Positions 21,585 to 36,800 of a DNA stretch of 64,000 bases are shown here, piece after piece (the first letter of the stretch is position 1; the number at the start of each line of letters is the position of its first letter). The stretch lies in contig NC_133298.1 of the NCBI RefSeq assembly GCF_005239225.2, positions 3,472,001 through 3,536,000 on the forward strand. The letters run 5' to 3'. The DNA is from Populus alba. Lineage: Eukaryota; Streptophyta; Magnoliopsida; Malpighiales; Salicaceae. Below the pieces are notes generated by a model. It did not search any database and was not told the DNA's origin. It saw only the letters and a program-made list of their open reading frames with translations. The position numbers and the translations under genes were made by a program.

Positions 21585-22921
21585 CTGCTATTCTACAGTC
21601 ATGGGTGAAACAATCAGGCAGAAAATAGACTGCTCTGGCGATCTTTTCTTCTTCTTTTTATTTTATTATTATTTCTTTCTTATGAGGTGACTGTCATATT
21701 TCTTTCTTAGTTAGGAACCTAACCCCACAAATTGAGGTGTCTGTCAAATAACATTCATATGCTCAAAATAAATAAATAAATAAATAAAAGAAATATGAGA
21801 GATGTCAATGTATTGGCCAATGACGTGCTGCTGAACATCATATGATAATTATTCTGCAAAATTAATAAGTTTCATATTCAGCTTTGCATAAGGATCAGTG
21901 AGTAAAGATGCAATACTTCTCATCGATTTTCCTTTGGGTGTATATTCATTTCCATCTTGTGTAGGAGATCTGTAACTGATAAATTGGTGTGGAGGTATTT
22001 TCAATACTCAACTTGTCAAGTGACTAGTTGAAGATTTTACTTGAGGTTTTTCTGTTAGTATATCTGCTATATAAACAGTCTCCAAATATTACTGAAGGGA
22101 GTGAATCATCACATCTTTCAATTCTGCCATGGAAAATGGCTTTGACAATGGAAGCCATTGAATTATGAAGCCATTATGTTAAATATTATTCGTCACCAAT
22201 ATATCTTAATAGATTTACTTGACATCTACCTCCAGAGTCGTGTCACAAGAAGTGATGAAGATAAATTCAACATAGCTAAAAAAAGCTGCATTTTTTAGAA
22301 ATAAAATATACCAAATGGTAAATTTAAGGTTTGCCCTAATTTCAAATTTGACACCTCTGCTTATTAGAACCACAAACTTTTGGTCCCTACCATATCTCAT
22401 ACGAATCTAATCCTTTTTTTTTTTCTTCAGAAAATGATGGCATAGAAATTGATGCAGCAAGTGACAATTATCAAATATCTTACCATTGCTATATATTTTG
22501 CTAGGGTACCACTTGAGCTGTAAGCTCAGGCGTAGCATGGACTTGTAATTAGGGTTACCTGGATTATGACATCAAGTACTGAAAATAGTGGGGCTACTGT
22601 GGTGGCCATGGATCTGATTCACCTAATAAAATTCTATCTGCATGTGTATCTTAAATGGCACAAGTCGAGGAGTGCTGCTTCTACAGCCTGAGCAACCAAA
22701 TTCACAACATCTTGCTCTCGCAAAGGGCATTAATCTATATGATTAGGTGCAGCGCAAGGAGGAACATAAGAACAAAGAATTATGACATTTACTGAATGCA
22801 AAACTTGTCTGCTAGGTTTACAATCATGTATGCTAAATTATATGTCACTGATGATTGATGAGGAGCTCATAATTTATCAACACTCATGATCCTGCCATTT
22901 TCACCGTTTTCTACTTGTACA
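21585..22921. repeat. Duplicated block Y, copy 2, running into NAP1
   Basis: Original-looking copy of block Y: it is continuous with the NAP1 stop codon at 22922, so its right part is the NAP1 3' flank/3' UTR. It lacks the expanded (TTC)n of copy 1 and has about 40 extra bases near 22810-22860. The kinase-C-terminus-like stretch is at about 22112-22150. Confidence 0.8.
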
Positions 22922-25900
22922 TTAAAGGCCGGATCTTGAGACTGCAAACCGTGGTAGTGGGCTACGACCTGTGCTCCCAGAAGCTGAGCCTTCGACAAGT
23001 TTAACTTTTCTGCTTGAACTATAATCCAAAGGCCCAGAGCGGCGAACATTTCGATGTTTATTATCCGTGCTGCGAAGGCTTCCTCTATCCATATCGTACA
23101 AATGGTTCTGGCTATGGGATGATGACCCCTTCAAATAACCTGAATCATTAACACCATGCTGTGGTGTTGAGTCTCCACGAGGCTGCTTCACTGCAGGTGA
23201 TGTGTGAGATAGTGATACAGCTGGTGAATAGCGGGATGAGACACTTAGTAGTGCCAGAGGCATGGATGGAGAATTTGAGTAGTACTGGCTATAAATTGAA
23301 CGGAGAATTGCGTAAGGAACATAGGCTTCGAGGGAGTTTCTTGGAAGATACGATGAGATCTCACAAAGTTGGTCCAAGAAAATCAGCTTTGCTACAAGAT
23401 TAGATCTGCACAGAAAGGGGAGATGAGATTGAGATGCATGAAATGATGAGAAAGGAAACAAAGGTCATAAAGATAACCAAATAAACTATTCAGATCAACA
23501 TTCCTTTCTCAGTATTTGAGCTGAAAGAATTATTGATGGAGCCACCCTAGAGATTTAACTCGAGTTTTTAAGGAATGATGCTTGTGGTTTAAAATAATTA
23601 CCATGAGATTTTATGCAAACAAAAATCGATGAAAATATGGAACTTGTGTGCATGTCTGTGTATTTATGTGAGGGGCATGACAGGCATTGCATGTTTACCT
23701 ATTGGCTTCACTCCAAGAATCTAGCACAATACCAGTTGCAAATTTGACAAAAAGCTGCATTGCAGACTTTATACTTGCTTCAGCAGACAAACGGCTATGT
23801 ATTTCAGGATCCAAAGCCTCATCAAGATGGCCATTAGAGGGAGACTGTTGTCTCTGCTGATGTTCGCGTTCCAATCTCACCAACTCACTACCAGCAATCA
23901 CAGCACTCATGCACCTGCAAAGAATATTCAATTGTAAGGAAAAAAATTAATATTAATAATGGATAATAGAAACAATTTCATTTACTAGTAGTACAAAAAT
24001 GGCAAATGCATGACCCTACTAAATTAACTGTGAATAAAGTTGCCCGGGGGTGAGACAGAGAAGGCAAGAAGAGTTAAATACTTCCTCGTAAGACCTCATA
24101 ACAGAATATACCATGATTAGTAGCAAATGCAGTAGACCTTGGTTCAGTTCAGAATTTAAATATGATAGTTAAATGGGAGATGGCCAGTCACCCAATCAAA
24201 AATAATTTGGAAAGAAATGCCAGTTATGGGCCACTGACTTCAGATCAATAGCTCGTATGCAATACATGTTCGAAGAAGCATTGAACTTCTTGTGTTCAGG
24301 AGTATATCCAGACCCATCAATTCAACAATATGGCGGGACAAGAAAAACCAACCTTGCCAGACAATGGATATTGTTGTTGAAGCCCCCTGTATCAACATTG
24401 AAGCCAGTACTATTCCATATATTTGATGTCATGAAGGTGGCAAATAAATAAGGCAACAATGTCCAAGAACCATCATTTGCACCCCCAACATCCTCTAGAA
24501 TTGATCTGATCCATTCTGAATCATGATCTCCAACTATATTAAGACTGTTTTGCCACCCCTCTTATTCTTCTGATTTCCTTCTTTTCAGATATTTCTTCAG
24601 GTATATGCTTAACCACCCAGAAAGTAGTGAATATATCAAGGGTGCACCCTCATCAAGCACGACCCCAGCTGCCTCAGCAAGAAGCTGATCAAAAGCAAGT
24701 GCATGTCTCCCTCAATGCAAAATCCAATTACTGTGTCCAAGTCCACAATCTGCCTGGAACATGCCTCTCTTTCTATTCTGTCACCAGAATGCATGCTGCC
24801 AGCAACTGCCTCTAACACTTCATGGTTTGACTGTAATGATGTGTCAATGCAATTCAAGAGTGCTGCTGTATGCTCTTTCATCATTCTGTCTAGCCTGTCA
24901 ACGCCATAGCCACCAAATACACGAACGAAGGCCTGCAATTCTCTGAGATCAGTGACCGACTCTGCAAAATATCCACCAACAGGCCTCGTGCTTTTAAAGC
25001 ATTTGTGGATTGGTGTAAAAAGGATTCCAGCACCTGATACATCCTTGACAATGTTTTCTATGTACCAGTTGCAGACAACTTCAGTGGCCGACCCAGTAAG
25101 CTGCTCTGCTGGTTTTTCAAACAAGTGAAGAGAAGACACAGGTCCTGAGAAAGCCTCAATTAGTAGAACTTCTTGAATACCATGAGTAAGGTCCATGCTG
25201 ATATGTTGCTCTGCTAGATAAACAATTTTCAAGTGCCTGTGAATCAAGGACTCTAGGACAGAAGGCCGTTGAAGATCATTGTCAGCTTTTAATACTGCAT
25301 GCAATCTCCTCCTGAAGTTGCCAAGTATGCCCTCTCTCATGTACTGCACAGAAGACTACAATGTCATACCAGAACCCCAACATTTTGATATTGTTTGAGT
25401 TGACACACTGACCATGCTATTGCACAGCATATGGATTAAAAAAGTAAATCACACCCCTTCTTGTTCAGCGAAAAAAGCACTACATTTCTTGATATTTTTA
25501 TATGGCTTGATGCATCCCTTCCTAATTAAGTAAGATTTTTTGACACATAATAATTAAATAAAAATGAAAAAAAATAACAAAATAATTAAAATTAACTAAA
25601 ATTAGTGAAAAGACATATTTTTAGGATTTACTAATTTTGAAACATGTATAAAAATGGGGGTAAGAAATTGAGTTACAACAAGATCATTATTATTTATCAG
25701 ATTTATCTATATCCATTAAGGATATCCTATTAGACTTTGGATTCTTTATATATAAATACTCTTTTGTATAAACTTTTTGAGGTTAGACTATTTTAATAAA
25801 GAAATCAGCGTTATTGCTATCTTTAAGAAGAGACTATAGGGGATGTTTAAGAGTGTGGTAGCGATTGCTTTTCAAAGTACTTTTTACTTGGAAATGCATC

Positions 25901-28900
25901 AAAATAACTTTTTTAAAAAAAAATTATTTTTGACATCAGCATATCAAAAAGATCAAAAAACATAATAAATAAATAAATTTTAAGCAAAAATAAATTTCAG
26001 ATTTTGCCCAATCTCCGTTTGGAATGCAATACCAAACAGGGCTACAAGGAGTTAAGAAGACAAATAGAAAACTCATAGTACTTCAGTCAGCTATACGACA
26101 CCTATATCAGAGTCTGCTATCATATACCCAACCAAAGAAGTTAAACACAAATTCAGCATGCCTCACCTCCCTCAGAACAAAGACATGGTTTAGAACACAT
26201 ATAGGTTCCATATCATTCAGAACTGAAAACAAGTTGGTCAACCTTTGCATCGCAGCTTCCAACCTGCCATCAACACAAACTCAAGAATCAAGACATGTTG
26301 TATCATTGCAGATTATCATGAAAAGCAGCACAAGTTAAATTCCATACATTTTTATAGCACTATTATTTTCAGGGTAGCTCTCATGGCCAGGCAAAGGAAA
26401 GCCAACTGATCCCCTCCCTTGGTAGATTTTGATGTAGGAATTGAAACTCTGGATGTGTCATTCAAATAAAAAGCAGCCTGCTCTGGAAGAAGCTGAAATT
26501 TCCAAAACATTAGCTTTCTAATATAGCTACTCAAACATTTCCTTATCTGCTACAGTATATCACAGTTCAAAATAAAAACCTGAGCCTCTAAGGCACCAAA
26601 TCCTCCTTCAGAATCAAGAATATTGATTAATCCCTCCAATCCTCCAATGATAGATTCAATGAGAGACTCAACATAGAGGACTGCATCTCGCCCAATTTTC
26701 GTTACCTATTTACAGAAAAGTACAAAGTAAATTTCATGACATTTCCATTACATGATATGCAAGATGGAAAGCACAGTTGGGGGTAGGGGGTTAAGCAGTT
26801 GTTGGAGTCATCCTCTTTGCAAACTGTTCAACCATGCCCTTAACGAGATGGATCAACGCAATGTGCAGCAGATTAAATAAAATAAAATCCAAGTCTTCCC
26901 ATTTCAATGTCTCTTAGCAAAAAATCATCAATTATAGCCCCTCTCCCCAACTGAAATAGCAAGTTGATGGATCACCTCTTCTGGAACAATTGGAGAAGCA
27001 CACTCTGGAAAGCTACTAGCAACACCAAGCCATGCACAACAATGCTGAGGACGTCCTTCTGGTCCAAACATGGTGTTCCGAAAGACCTACCATGGAAAAA
27101 GATGCATGGTTAGTTATAACAAGGAGCCCGTAAGGAAAAGAGTAACCCCGAGCAAAATAATTGTGGAAACGAAAAGCAACAGAGCATGCTGCCTAGAAAG
27201 TCCAACAATACCCAATTCAGTATTTTGAGGAGCCCAGCCTTCATGACTTGAAATTATAAACTAAATAAGCCAGGAACTCACTACAGTAAGGTGCTGATGG
27301 TAGAAATACAGCTTTTTTAGAGTTCCATGCTTTGATAATTGCGACTCTAATTCATCAACGCATCTGCAATTGAAAGAGATTCCTGTATGATGTTCTGTAG
27401 ATTTCAACAGCATTCAATTTGAATTTGGATTTTCCATGTGAACAAGGTAACCTCCTGAATACAGTACAGCAGATAATGAAATTGAGATGCTGTTTGGAGA
27501 AAAGAGGGAACCTATGCCCATAGGCTTCATAAGAACCTCAGAATCATGATTGTACCATACTATTTTCACATTGTTTCCTGAGAAAAGAGGGAACCTATGC
27601 CCATAGGCTTCATTTTTTACTCAGATCTTGAAACAGTCATCTAACATTAACTATTGGTCTAGCACATGGTTCGAAGTCTCAAAGGAAAACCAGACAACAT
27701 TAAGTGGTATAATGTGACTAACTCCCATACCATGGTAGAGCATTTGCCATTTAGCTCAAAGTTTAAGCTACTCGGTACAAGGCCACTTCATAAAGCCACA
27801 CCAAACACAAACACAATCAAAGTGGATTTTCTATGCTACCACAACAAACTTCACTCTCGCAAACTGGTGCCTCTGTGAGTCATGGAGTCCTCTGCCAGGC
27901 AAAACGTTGTGATATGAATTTCTAGTAAGACTAATTGCTGTTTAATTTAAGTTTTTTGAAACATTGCTCATCGGCACATCAGTAATTTCCCATATTACAT
28001 TAAATTTTTTCCAAGTAATTTTAATAACATAAATAAGCTTTTCATCTTGACTTTCTGGGCAGTGGTTTGATTCTGAATGAGATCAATTCACCAACAAATA
28101 ATTCAGTCAGTTTTTAACTTTTATACAGATATAATGTTGATAATTATAGTTTATATGGTGTTAGATAATTGTATCACTCAAATCATAGTGTCAATCTCAA
28201 ACTAGAGGGGTTAGACTTTGTGGATCGGCTTCGTGAAGTCAGTCCAGTAATGGGCTAACTTTTCAGCAACCTAGCAGTAGCACTAGCACTAGTTATAATG
28301 CGAACAAGTGTCGGGGAATACCTGGACCAATTGTATGCAGCATTTCCTTCTGACAGTAAGCCTTCCTTTCCAGTAGAGACAGTAGCTTTCTCCAAGTGTC
28401 TTATGTTTATAGATGACCTAGCCGATGTGACAATCATCAATATTGACAACCAATCCTTGCGGAACTCCTGCTTAGAAAAGACATACCATGATTTTGTTAT
28501 TGGTGCTCTTATGAAGAAGCCAATTCTGGAAAAAAAAAAATGAAAACAATGGTAGAAAAAATGGCAACAACAAAAAAAATTGTTCAAGGAATTAACAGAA
28601 CCCATGATAAGAAGGAAACATACTTAAAAGCCAAGCATAAATGCAAGAGTAATGATTTGTAAAATGAATATGTAACGAATAGAAACATAAAATAAACAAC
28701 CATAAAGTTTACTAAATTACCACTACTGCCATTGTGTCCATTCTTTATAAATTTGTTAAAAGTTTTTCCTTAAACATAGCATTACTCTGAATACAATACC
28801 GCTGACTTCACCATGGTTTCTTTCGAGTCAAAGTTAAGAGGACCAACAGAGATTATCATTTGTTGGTTTCCTTCAAACAATACGCCCGGATTACCTTCTT

Positions 28901-31900
28901 TCAACTGTCCCAATCATATATGTCTTTTAAATACAAATGAGAAATCCTTGTGTGATGGAGGTGTCTAATTCTTGACATTATAGCGATAAGCACTTGAAAA
29001 ATCACAAGTGCATAAAATCTTATCATACCCAGTTATACTTCAAAGCAATGTCAATTCAAATTCTGAAAACTTCACCATAACAAATTGAACTTGATTTACA
29101 CAGATTTCTTACAGATAAATCACACATGATGGCGGAAATATTTTCACCCTTCAGTTTTGATATGCTTTCCAAATGCTGAACAATCTGTTGGAAAAGCCCT
29201 TTTAAACTAGCATCAAGATCAAGAGCCACCATTCCTGGAGTTCCCAGCAAAAACCGGATTCTACCAGCACATGAAGACAGGTATGATAATGCATAGCCTC
29301 GGATAGCTGCATTAAATATGAGAGTGCTTAAGACTTGTTTGTCCATACTTGAGGCCTGTGGAGTAAGATAACTGCATGCCATATAACTAGTTGCTCCACA
29401 CTGAGGTATACAGGCATTTCAGGTAACATGAATGATCACAATGCCTCATGGTTGAATAAGAACCTGTTTTCATAAATTTGACCCTTGCCTAGCACTACAA
29501 TAACTGTTCAGCATTTCATGGTTTCTCACATTGGAACTACAAACTGAGTGACTTCTCTGCTAATTTATATAATAGCCACCAAAAAACAATCTGTATAATA
29601 AATGCAGATGGATTAACAAAAATAAGAAAACATAAGACAACAACACCAGGATCTAAAGTCATGATAGGACCTCTGATTGAAAAACCTAACCTTTCAGTTT
29701 TAAAAGGTTAAAAGGTCCATCTGCTATTTTAAATAATTATCAAACTTCACACTCATTCAATTTTAAACATTTTTTTCGCATACTAGCTTTGGAAAACATT
29801 TTTAATTTACATCAAACCCTAACCTGCAATATACTTGCGCACAAGACAGCATAGATGATCCATTCCATCTAGTAAAAAGCCAATAGTTGGATCATTTGGA
29901 TCCTGCCACCAAAAATAACACCAAATTAAGTTAAAAACCAGAGTCACCTTTTTACAGAATTATAATGACAACATCGGATTTAAGCAAAGATGGAAGAACT
30001 TGACGTACTATGTCTACCGGTATTGCTCGAGCAGCTTTAGATTTTGATGATGCAATTCCTACATGTTGGAAATACCAGATAACCTCAGACTGTGCCAATG
30101 CCAGGGAAGAGAATACCATCTGTAAGAAACACCATAACATTAGAGAATGATTGTTCCAAGAATAATTTTCCGGTAAATAAGCATACTTGGTACCATGGCA
30201 AGTAAAATAGATTCAAAGAGAAGTCAAATTGCTCCCCCACCCCTACCCCATTTCATTGTTTTCTTTTCCCATCAGCCCAGAAATCAAATTTCAATTAACA
30301 TCAATTAGCTATTTAAAATACTGCATACATATTGAGACTGAACAAAAGGATTCCTAACATAGCCAGAGTTGGTCAACCATATGCTTAAATTTAGAGCTTT
30401 GTATAGAAGCAGAATGATGGGATGACAAAAGGAGAGCTACCATCACTTCAAATTTACCTGAATGTTTGGAGCCAATAAACTTGGCTGATCAGTAAAAAAC
30501 AGTACCATTCTTCCTATTTCTTGTTTTAATAATATTCTCCTCTCATGGTGAATGGCATCACAAGATAGAAGAGATTGCTCGTGCACTTCGCTGCAACATT
30601 CACAACATATCCAAATCACATTAGATGCTGAAACATTGGGTATACTGATTTTTGTTTTTGTTTTTATTAGAATAATAGAACCACAAGAAATTAAAGGTAA
30701 CTATCAAATATTAGTGGAATATTAGAAGAAATTTTAAACAAGAGACCGTGCACTTTTTGTCATTGTCCATGCACCAAGCAAAATCCCAGCATCTGAACAT
30801 GTGGTGTCATTAACATAAATGACAAGATTTCCAAGTACAAAGTTGATCATTTCTTCACCACATTGTCAGGATTCTTCAACATTTCTATTTTGCTAGAATC
30901 ACAGCTCAATCATTTTTATAACCAGGCCAATAATGGCTGTTACACACTACTTGCTTTCTGATGATAGAACTGTGGCTGAAACATTTTCCATCCTTTCTGT
31001 ATATCTACAAACTTTGGTAGCTACTTCAGAATGTGACAACTTGACATCCCTAGATTAATCCTTGACAATTTCACCAGTAAAGTACATAAAATATTGAGCA
31101 TATTGATTATTTTTAAGGTTAATGTAGTAATTACAGGAACCAGGTGAAGGAAAGAATTAGACTAAAAGTCTAAAGAAAAAACCAGAGGGCAGTGATGGTT
31201 TCATTCCTTCTATCAATACCAAGAATCAAAACTAAGTTTACCTTATCATTTTTTCAACGTGCTTTGCCACACTGTACTCGAGATCTGCTTCTTTTTGCTT
31301 AGTACGCCCAGACTTGGCCATCTTCTTCGATTCTAATATCCGAGGCAAAACATATAGCTGATAATCCTCATGCAAAAGTGCATACTGCATGTTCAAGATT
31401 TCAACAAAAAATCAGCCATTGTAAACAGAGAGCATGGTCTGGACAATTGACAGTGCTACTAACCTCATCCCGGAATACAGCAAGTATCAAATTTTCCTTC
31501 AGTACGACCTGAGAACCATTTTGAAAATTTTAAAAAACAGGAAATCATAGTGAAAAAGAAGTATCAGTGAACAAATGTATGAAGCATCCAGATAATTCTT
31601 GCTAAACCCTCACAGTAGTTAAAGAGAGAGAATTTTTGTTTTTGAATGTGCCAGAGAAAAGATACCAGAAATAGAGAGAAGCATTTGGTCCAAAAAAACA
31701 CTGCTCGTGTTATCAGCTAAGTAAATAAATATTACCAGAAATCTGATAAGGAAATGATAAAGGTGCAGTGAAATCAGCAAACTGAATCAAAGAGAATTTA
31801 GAACAATACAACTTTCCACCAGTTGCTCCAAACCCCATGAGGTAAGCTTTGCCACATAAACCAAGCCAGAAATGCACCCTATATTAATATTTACCAACTA

Positions 31901-33829
31901 TGTGAATTCAGTATTGACTCTTTTCTCCAACAATCCTCAATAGATGAGAGCTAGATTTCACAAGTTTTGAAAGCGCAAGGATTCGGTTAATCCATAATTG
32001 ACTTTCATATGCTTTGATACAAAGTCATCAGAAACTGTTCTACTTCTAAACCAGGTTCTCATGTCATAAATGAGGGAGAAAGCCACTATCCACACAAAAA
32101 GTGGAATTTTAAGAGAAAGATTGATCTCACGAGATGGTAATATTGATACACATATGAGTTATAATATGTGGTCAACTGCACTTGAGAAATATGGGCTTGG
32201 AAGAAGTTGGGCTGGTTTCATACATGCTAATCAGAAACCAACAATGCTACCAATGACATATAATTCAGCCTGGCTTTTCATGACAGTAAAATCCAACATT
32301 AATATGTTCTTCGGAACTGTAGAATTTCATGAGCAGCATTTTGTAAGATGTAGTTTAACTCATTTAATTGAAAGTGTCATTCACACGGTATGTTTTCAAT
32401 TGAGTATCTAATTTCAACAAGAAGCTTCTTCCTTGCAGCGCGTATCTGATTTTTAATGAAAACCCTATTGAATAACATGAATGAATGATGTGAGGCATAC
32501 CAGAGCGATATCAATGCTAGTGACACGAAGCAGCTCATCTGGACAAACAAGATATCCAAGTAGAACCCATTCCCTGTAAGAAGTAACATTTGCTAGATCT
32601 TGGGCTCTCTGAAATGTGAAAATGACGCAACAACGAAGTTTAGCAGTAAGCCAGTAACTATATGTCTTTCAGAACTTAAAAGTCAATTTAACCCAAATAT
32701 CAAGATCTTTCAAAACAGCATGTACCACAGGGTGAGCAGAATTCGTCAGTATATCTGGATAACGAGGGTGATATGGACTTAGGAATCCCTCATTTCTAAG
32801 CTTCCTTGTATCTGTAGATAGGAAAATAACAGGGCCCACAGCCTCTAAAACCTGGAGATAAATAGTGAAACTTAAGTTTGACATTATTTAAGCAATCCAA
32901 CTAAAAACAAATATAAGTATGATTTTGGAATTTGTTAATATTCAAACTCCTTTGTGATATATGTAAAAAGGACTACTTGCTGTAGCTTCATTTAATGATC
33001 ATTTTACAACAGCATAACCGTTATAAACACACTTCCAAGTGAGCACCACACTAACCAAATTCTGAGGAAAAGAAAAAACTCTACTCATTTTTCATAAGAT
33101 ACCATCCAACAAACTTCCTTTCCTTCGGATGGGAGCTTGACAAATATGACCATTAAAGATGTCTTCAATTCTATTATTCAATTTCCTCTTTTTTTTATTC
33201 AAAGACAGAATTTGTGGAAGTATTATTGATAGGAGAAGAAAAGAACACGGAGGAGAAGATCCCCTCGCCATGCTAATACTAGAAAGCTACATGATACATT
33301 TTTCAAGTTTACAGTCCAACCCCCTGCTATTACAGAAGATTCATCACTCTATGAAGATTTAGAGAGAAAAATGAGCGATGAAGGCTAGATACCAATGTCT
33401 TATAACATAAAATTCCAAAATAAAAAGGACACATGCACACACAAAGAAATAGAAATATGATCAGCATTATCACTATCACTTTTTTGGATAGAGAAGGAAT
33501 GTAGATGACCTCTCCAATACGTGGACTGACAAATTTTAGATCTTCTTGTAACCCTTTCAATGGTGGATCATAAGAATCTATAAATTGAACCAACCTGCAA
33601 TTCAAAAGGAGAAATATCTAAAACAAGTAATGTCTATAAGATTAAAAAAAAAAAAAAAAAAAACACCTCTAACATAAACTGAAGTATCATGCTAAACTGA
33701 GCATTACTGCTCAAGAATTATGTTGCATAAGCCTGTCAAACTAGATATTTAGGCAGTAATATGTAGAGCAGAACTACCCTTTTCTGGTTAATGGAGAGCA
33801 CCAAGCTTAAAGAATTTCTAAAATATGTG

Positions 33830-33863
<34 letters not shown>

Positions 33864-36800
33864 CCCTCCCAGGGGTGTAAAATTCTAGTTCCACCTCTTA
33901 GTGTACTGATCATTACTGGACAATCAAGCATTTGAATTTTAACATGTAAAGGCAGAGCACTATAAATAAGAGCTGGTAAACCATTTGGCATTACTTTAAT
34001 GTGCTCATTGTGGCTATGCAAATAAAGTCTAAAACAAAGAGTGAGTGATGCAATTATAGCAAGTCTACTCTAAAAGGAGTAAGTAAGAGCAAAGCTCTAG
34101 AAATGAAACTCAATTTTGAACCGCTTTGACCAATCATATTGCAGCCTTGTTAGTATTACAACTGACTTAGTAGGTCTATTGAACTCATCATTTTCAATAT
34201 CATTTTCAATATCACAGGTAGCTTTCGAATTCAAGATTCAAAGTAAATATTGCTAGTCATGAGTTCCTTTCTTTTATTAGAATTTCCAGGTTGTCTTATT
34301 GACCTCCAACATCTTAAGCAAATCCAGGAGTGATTATACCAGCCAAACTTACAAATTATATTCCTTATTACTTGCAGAATCCCTACTCAATCAAACTAGA
34401 CATTTTGAGTTCAACACGGATAACCTTCATAATTAATGACATAGAAACTCTAAATCCACTAGAAGCAAATAGAACATATTACAAGACTTTAGTATCTAAA
34501 TTTGGCTGTCATAAAGTTTCTTCAGCAGATAGAAAATCGCAAATATGCATGATCAATGTACTTTCAACTTTCAAGAAACTGGAGAAGCTGTTAAACTCAT
34601 TCACTGATCAAGATTATCAAATTTCCTTTGCAGTTCTAGCATAAACAGAGAAGATATCCACATTTCCATTCCCATCCAAGCATAGCATGCTCATACAAAA
34701 GTCAAGTTTTATTCTGTGAGATCCTAATCTGCAAATTGCATGTTGAGAAACAGAAAAAAAGGTCTCATCCCTTATGGTCATTTTCTTCTATCACTAACTG
34801 CCTAAGTTGTGTTGCTACCCAAGGATACTGAGAATATACAGAAGAAGCATCAGCCCCCGTTTTCATTATAATTGGCCCAATAGCAGGACAGGCAAAGATA
34901 ATTGCACAAGTCAATGTATTCTATACCGATGATAGAAATCACAGTCACTATCATTTCTTGACATGGCATGCAGAAGGTTATACATTTGCAGCATCATTTT
35001 CCTCGGTATCTGTACAAGGCATTAAAGTTCAATGTTGTCAGCCAGATAAGAAGAATGCATAAATGCACTTAAGTTCTAAAAGGAATGTACAAAAGAGAAG
35101 GAAGATATAGAAGAGCAAGAAATACAAAGTCCACCCACCTTCTCAGAAAAAAGATTAACACGGACAAAGGAACAAAAGAGATCCATAAATGCATGGAGTA
35201 TAAGCGAGTTCTGATGGGGCTGCAAAATACTGCACCAAGTTATCAGAGATTCCATAAACAAATCAAGCCACTATGTTTCTTCTTTTCTAAATGAAGAGGA
35301 AAAGAAAACGAAAAGGGTCAGCTCAACATCTTCAAATCAAGCAGTGCATGATACATATTGATAGACCAAAGTTCTATGAATCTTTCAGCTATTGAGGTTG
35401 ATAGATTGCACTTCATATCAAACTAAAAACACAAGATAAACGAGAAGATTTTGATACTCACCAACAAGGTAATAACAGTACTACTTAGATCCAATATGAG
35501 TCGCAGAGCTTGTTCTCGGAATGCCATCAGGTCAAGAAGTAGCTGGCCACACAAAAGCAAGCCATTGAGTAGCCATAAATCTTGATTTACAATCTCTAAT
35601 GATCAGAAAGTACGCAATTTCACGTAACTTGTTATACATACTTTTTTTAATCAAAAACTTGGGTTACAAACCTAATAACTACTGAAAGTCATTCATAACA
35701 AGTACCATTTAAACTAGCAACAGTACAGAAAGAATAATAAAAGATGATGCAAACAAGCCCCACACATCCTATAATATTAATCTTTTTCTGATCATTTAAA
35801 TTCTAAGATAAACTAAATAAGTGTGTAACTTTCATCTCCCCTTTGGGTGGTAAGCGATAGGATATTTGAGTTTCTTGTCCTCTTACATTCATTCTAGTTT
35901 TATGACAGGTGTTCTCTCATTTTCTGTCTTTATGTTACCGCAGAAGTACTGAAGTGGGCAAACATTTTGCCAGGCAACCACAGAAAAAACAAATCCCCCT
36001 TTTGTCGTTGAATGTCAATCACACCCATACCCTGCCCATCCCATGCCACTGCATGTAATTGGAAGACTTTCGATCCTGATTTTGTTCCAGTCACCATACT
36101 CTTTTCCATCATGCTATCATCTGCTCATACTTAGGATAATGATTAGTTATAGAATATACATCTATCAAACCTTTGGATAGATGATGCTGTTTATGCGAAT
36201 CCAAATGCAATTTAACCTTTTAACTTGCCAAAGTCACCAGCGACCAATCCAATGATCAGTAGTGAAATTATACTAGCAAAGAGATTTGTACCACCTTAAG
36301 TGTAATAGATGACCACCATTTGTCTACCACAAACATTTTTATTGATGGCTACTTTCTTAATTGTCTGCTTCTCAAGGAGTGTTTAGAAACTAGAAGCGTG
36401 GATGAGTTCTGATATAAGACTAAGAAATAGGTGACCTTAAGCTGCTTATTAATTTTTAAGTGACAAAAGGTAGATAGTTCCAAGTTTATTTTTTCTTAAA
36501 CCTTCTCTGGAAAAAGTACAATCTCCTTTTTCTTGAGAAGTAAAGAGGATTAAAATAAACTGATGAACACTAGACTAAGTTAACAAATTCAATTTTTTCA
36601 TAATGTTTATATTTAGGCCATGGTAATTAGAAATTAAAACAAAACAAAGCTGTAGCTGAGCAATTACGAGCATGCTAAAGCTGCCTCCCTTATGAGCCTT
36701 TTAGGATATTAAGGCTTGAGCAAGCATGCAGAGATGGAAAATTATATTTTCAGTTTCAAGCCTGACCACTGTTTCGGCTAGCATTTGCACAAGTAATTTG

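Noticed and set aside
22867..23049. Alternative frame at the NAP1 3' end
   Set aside because: It overlaps exon 23 in another frame; the exon 23 frame keeps the family C-terminus (RFAVSRSG) and ends at 22922.
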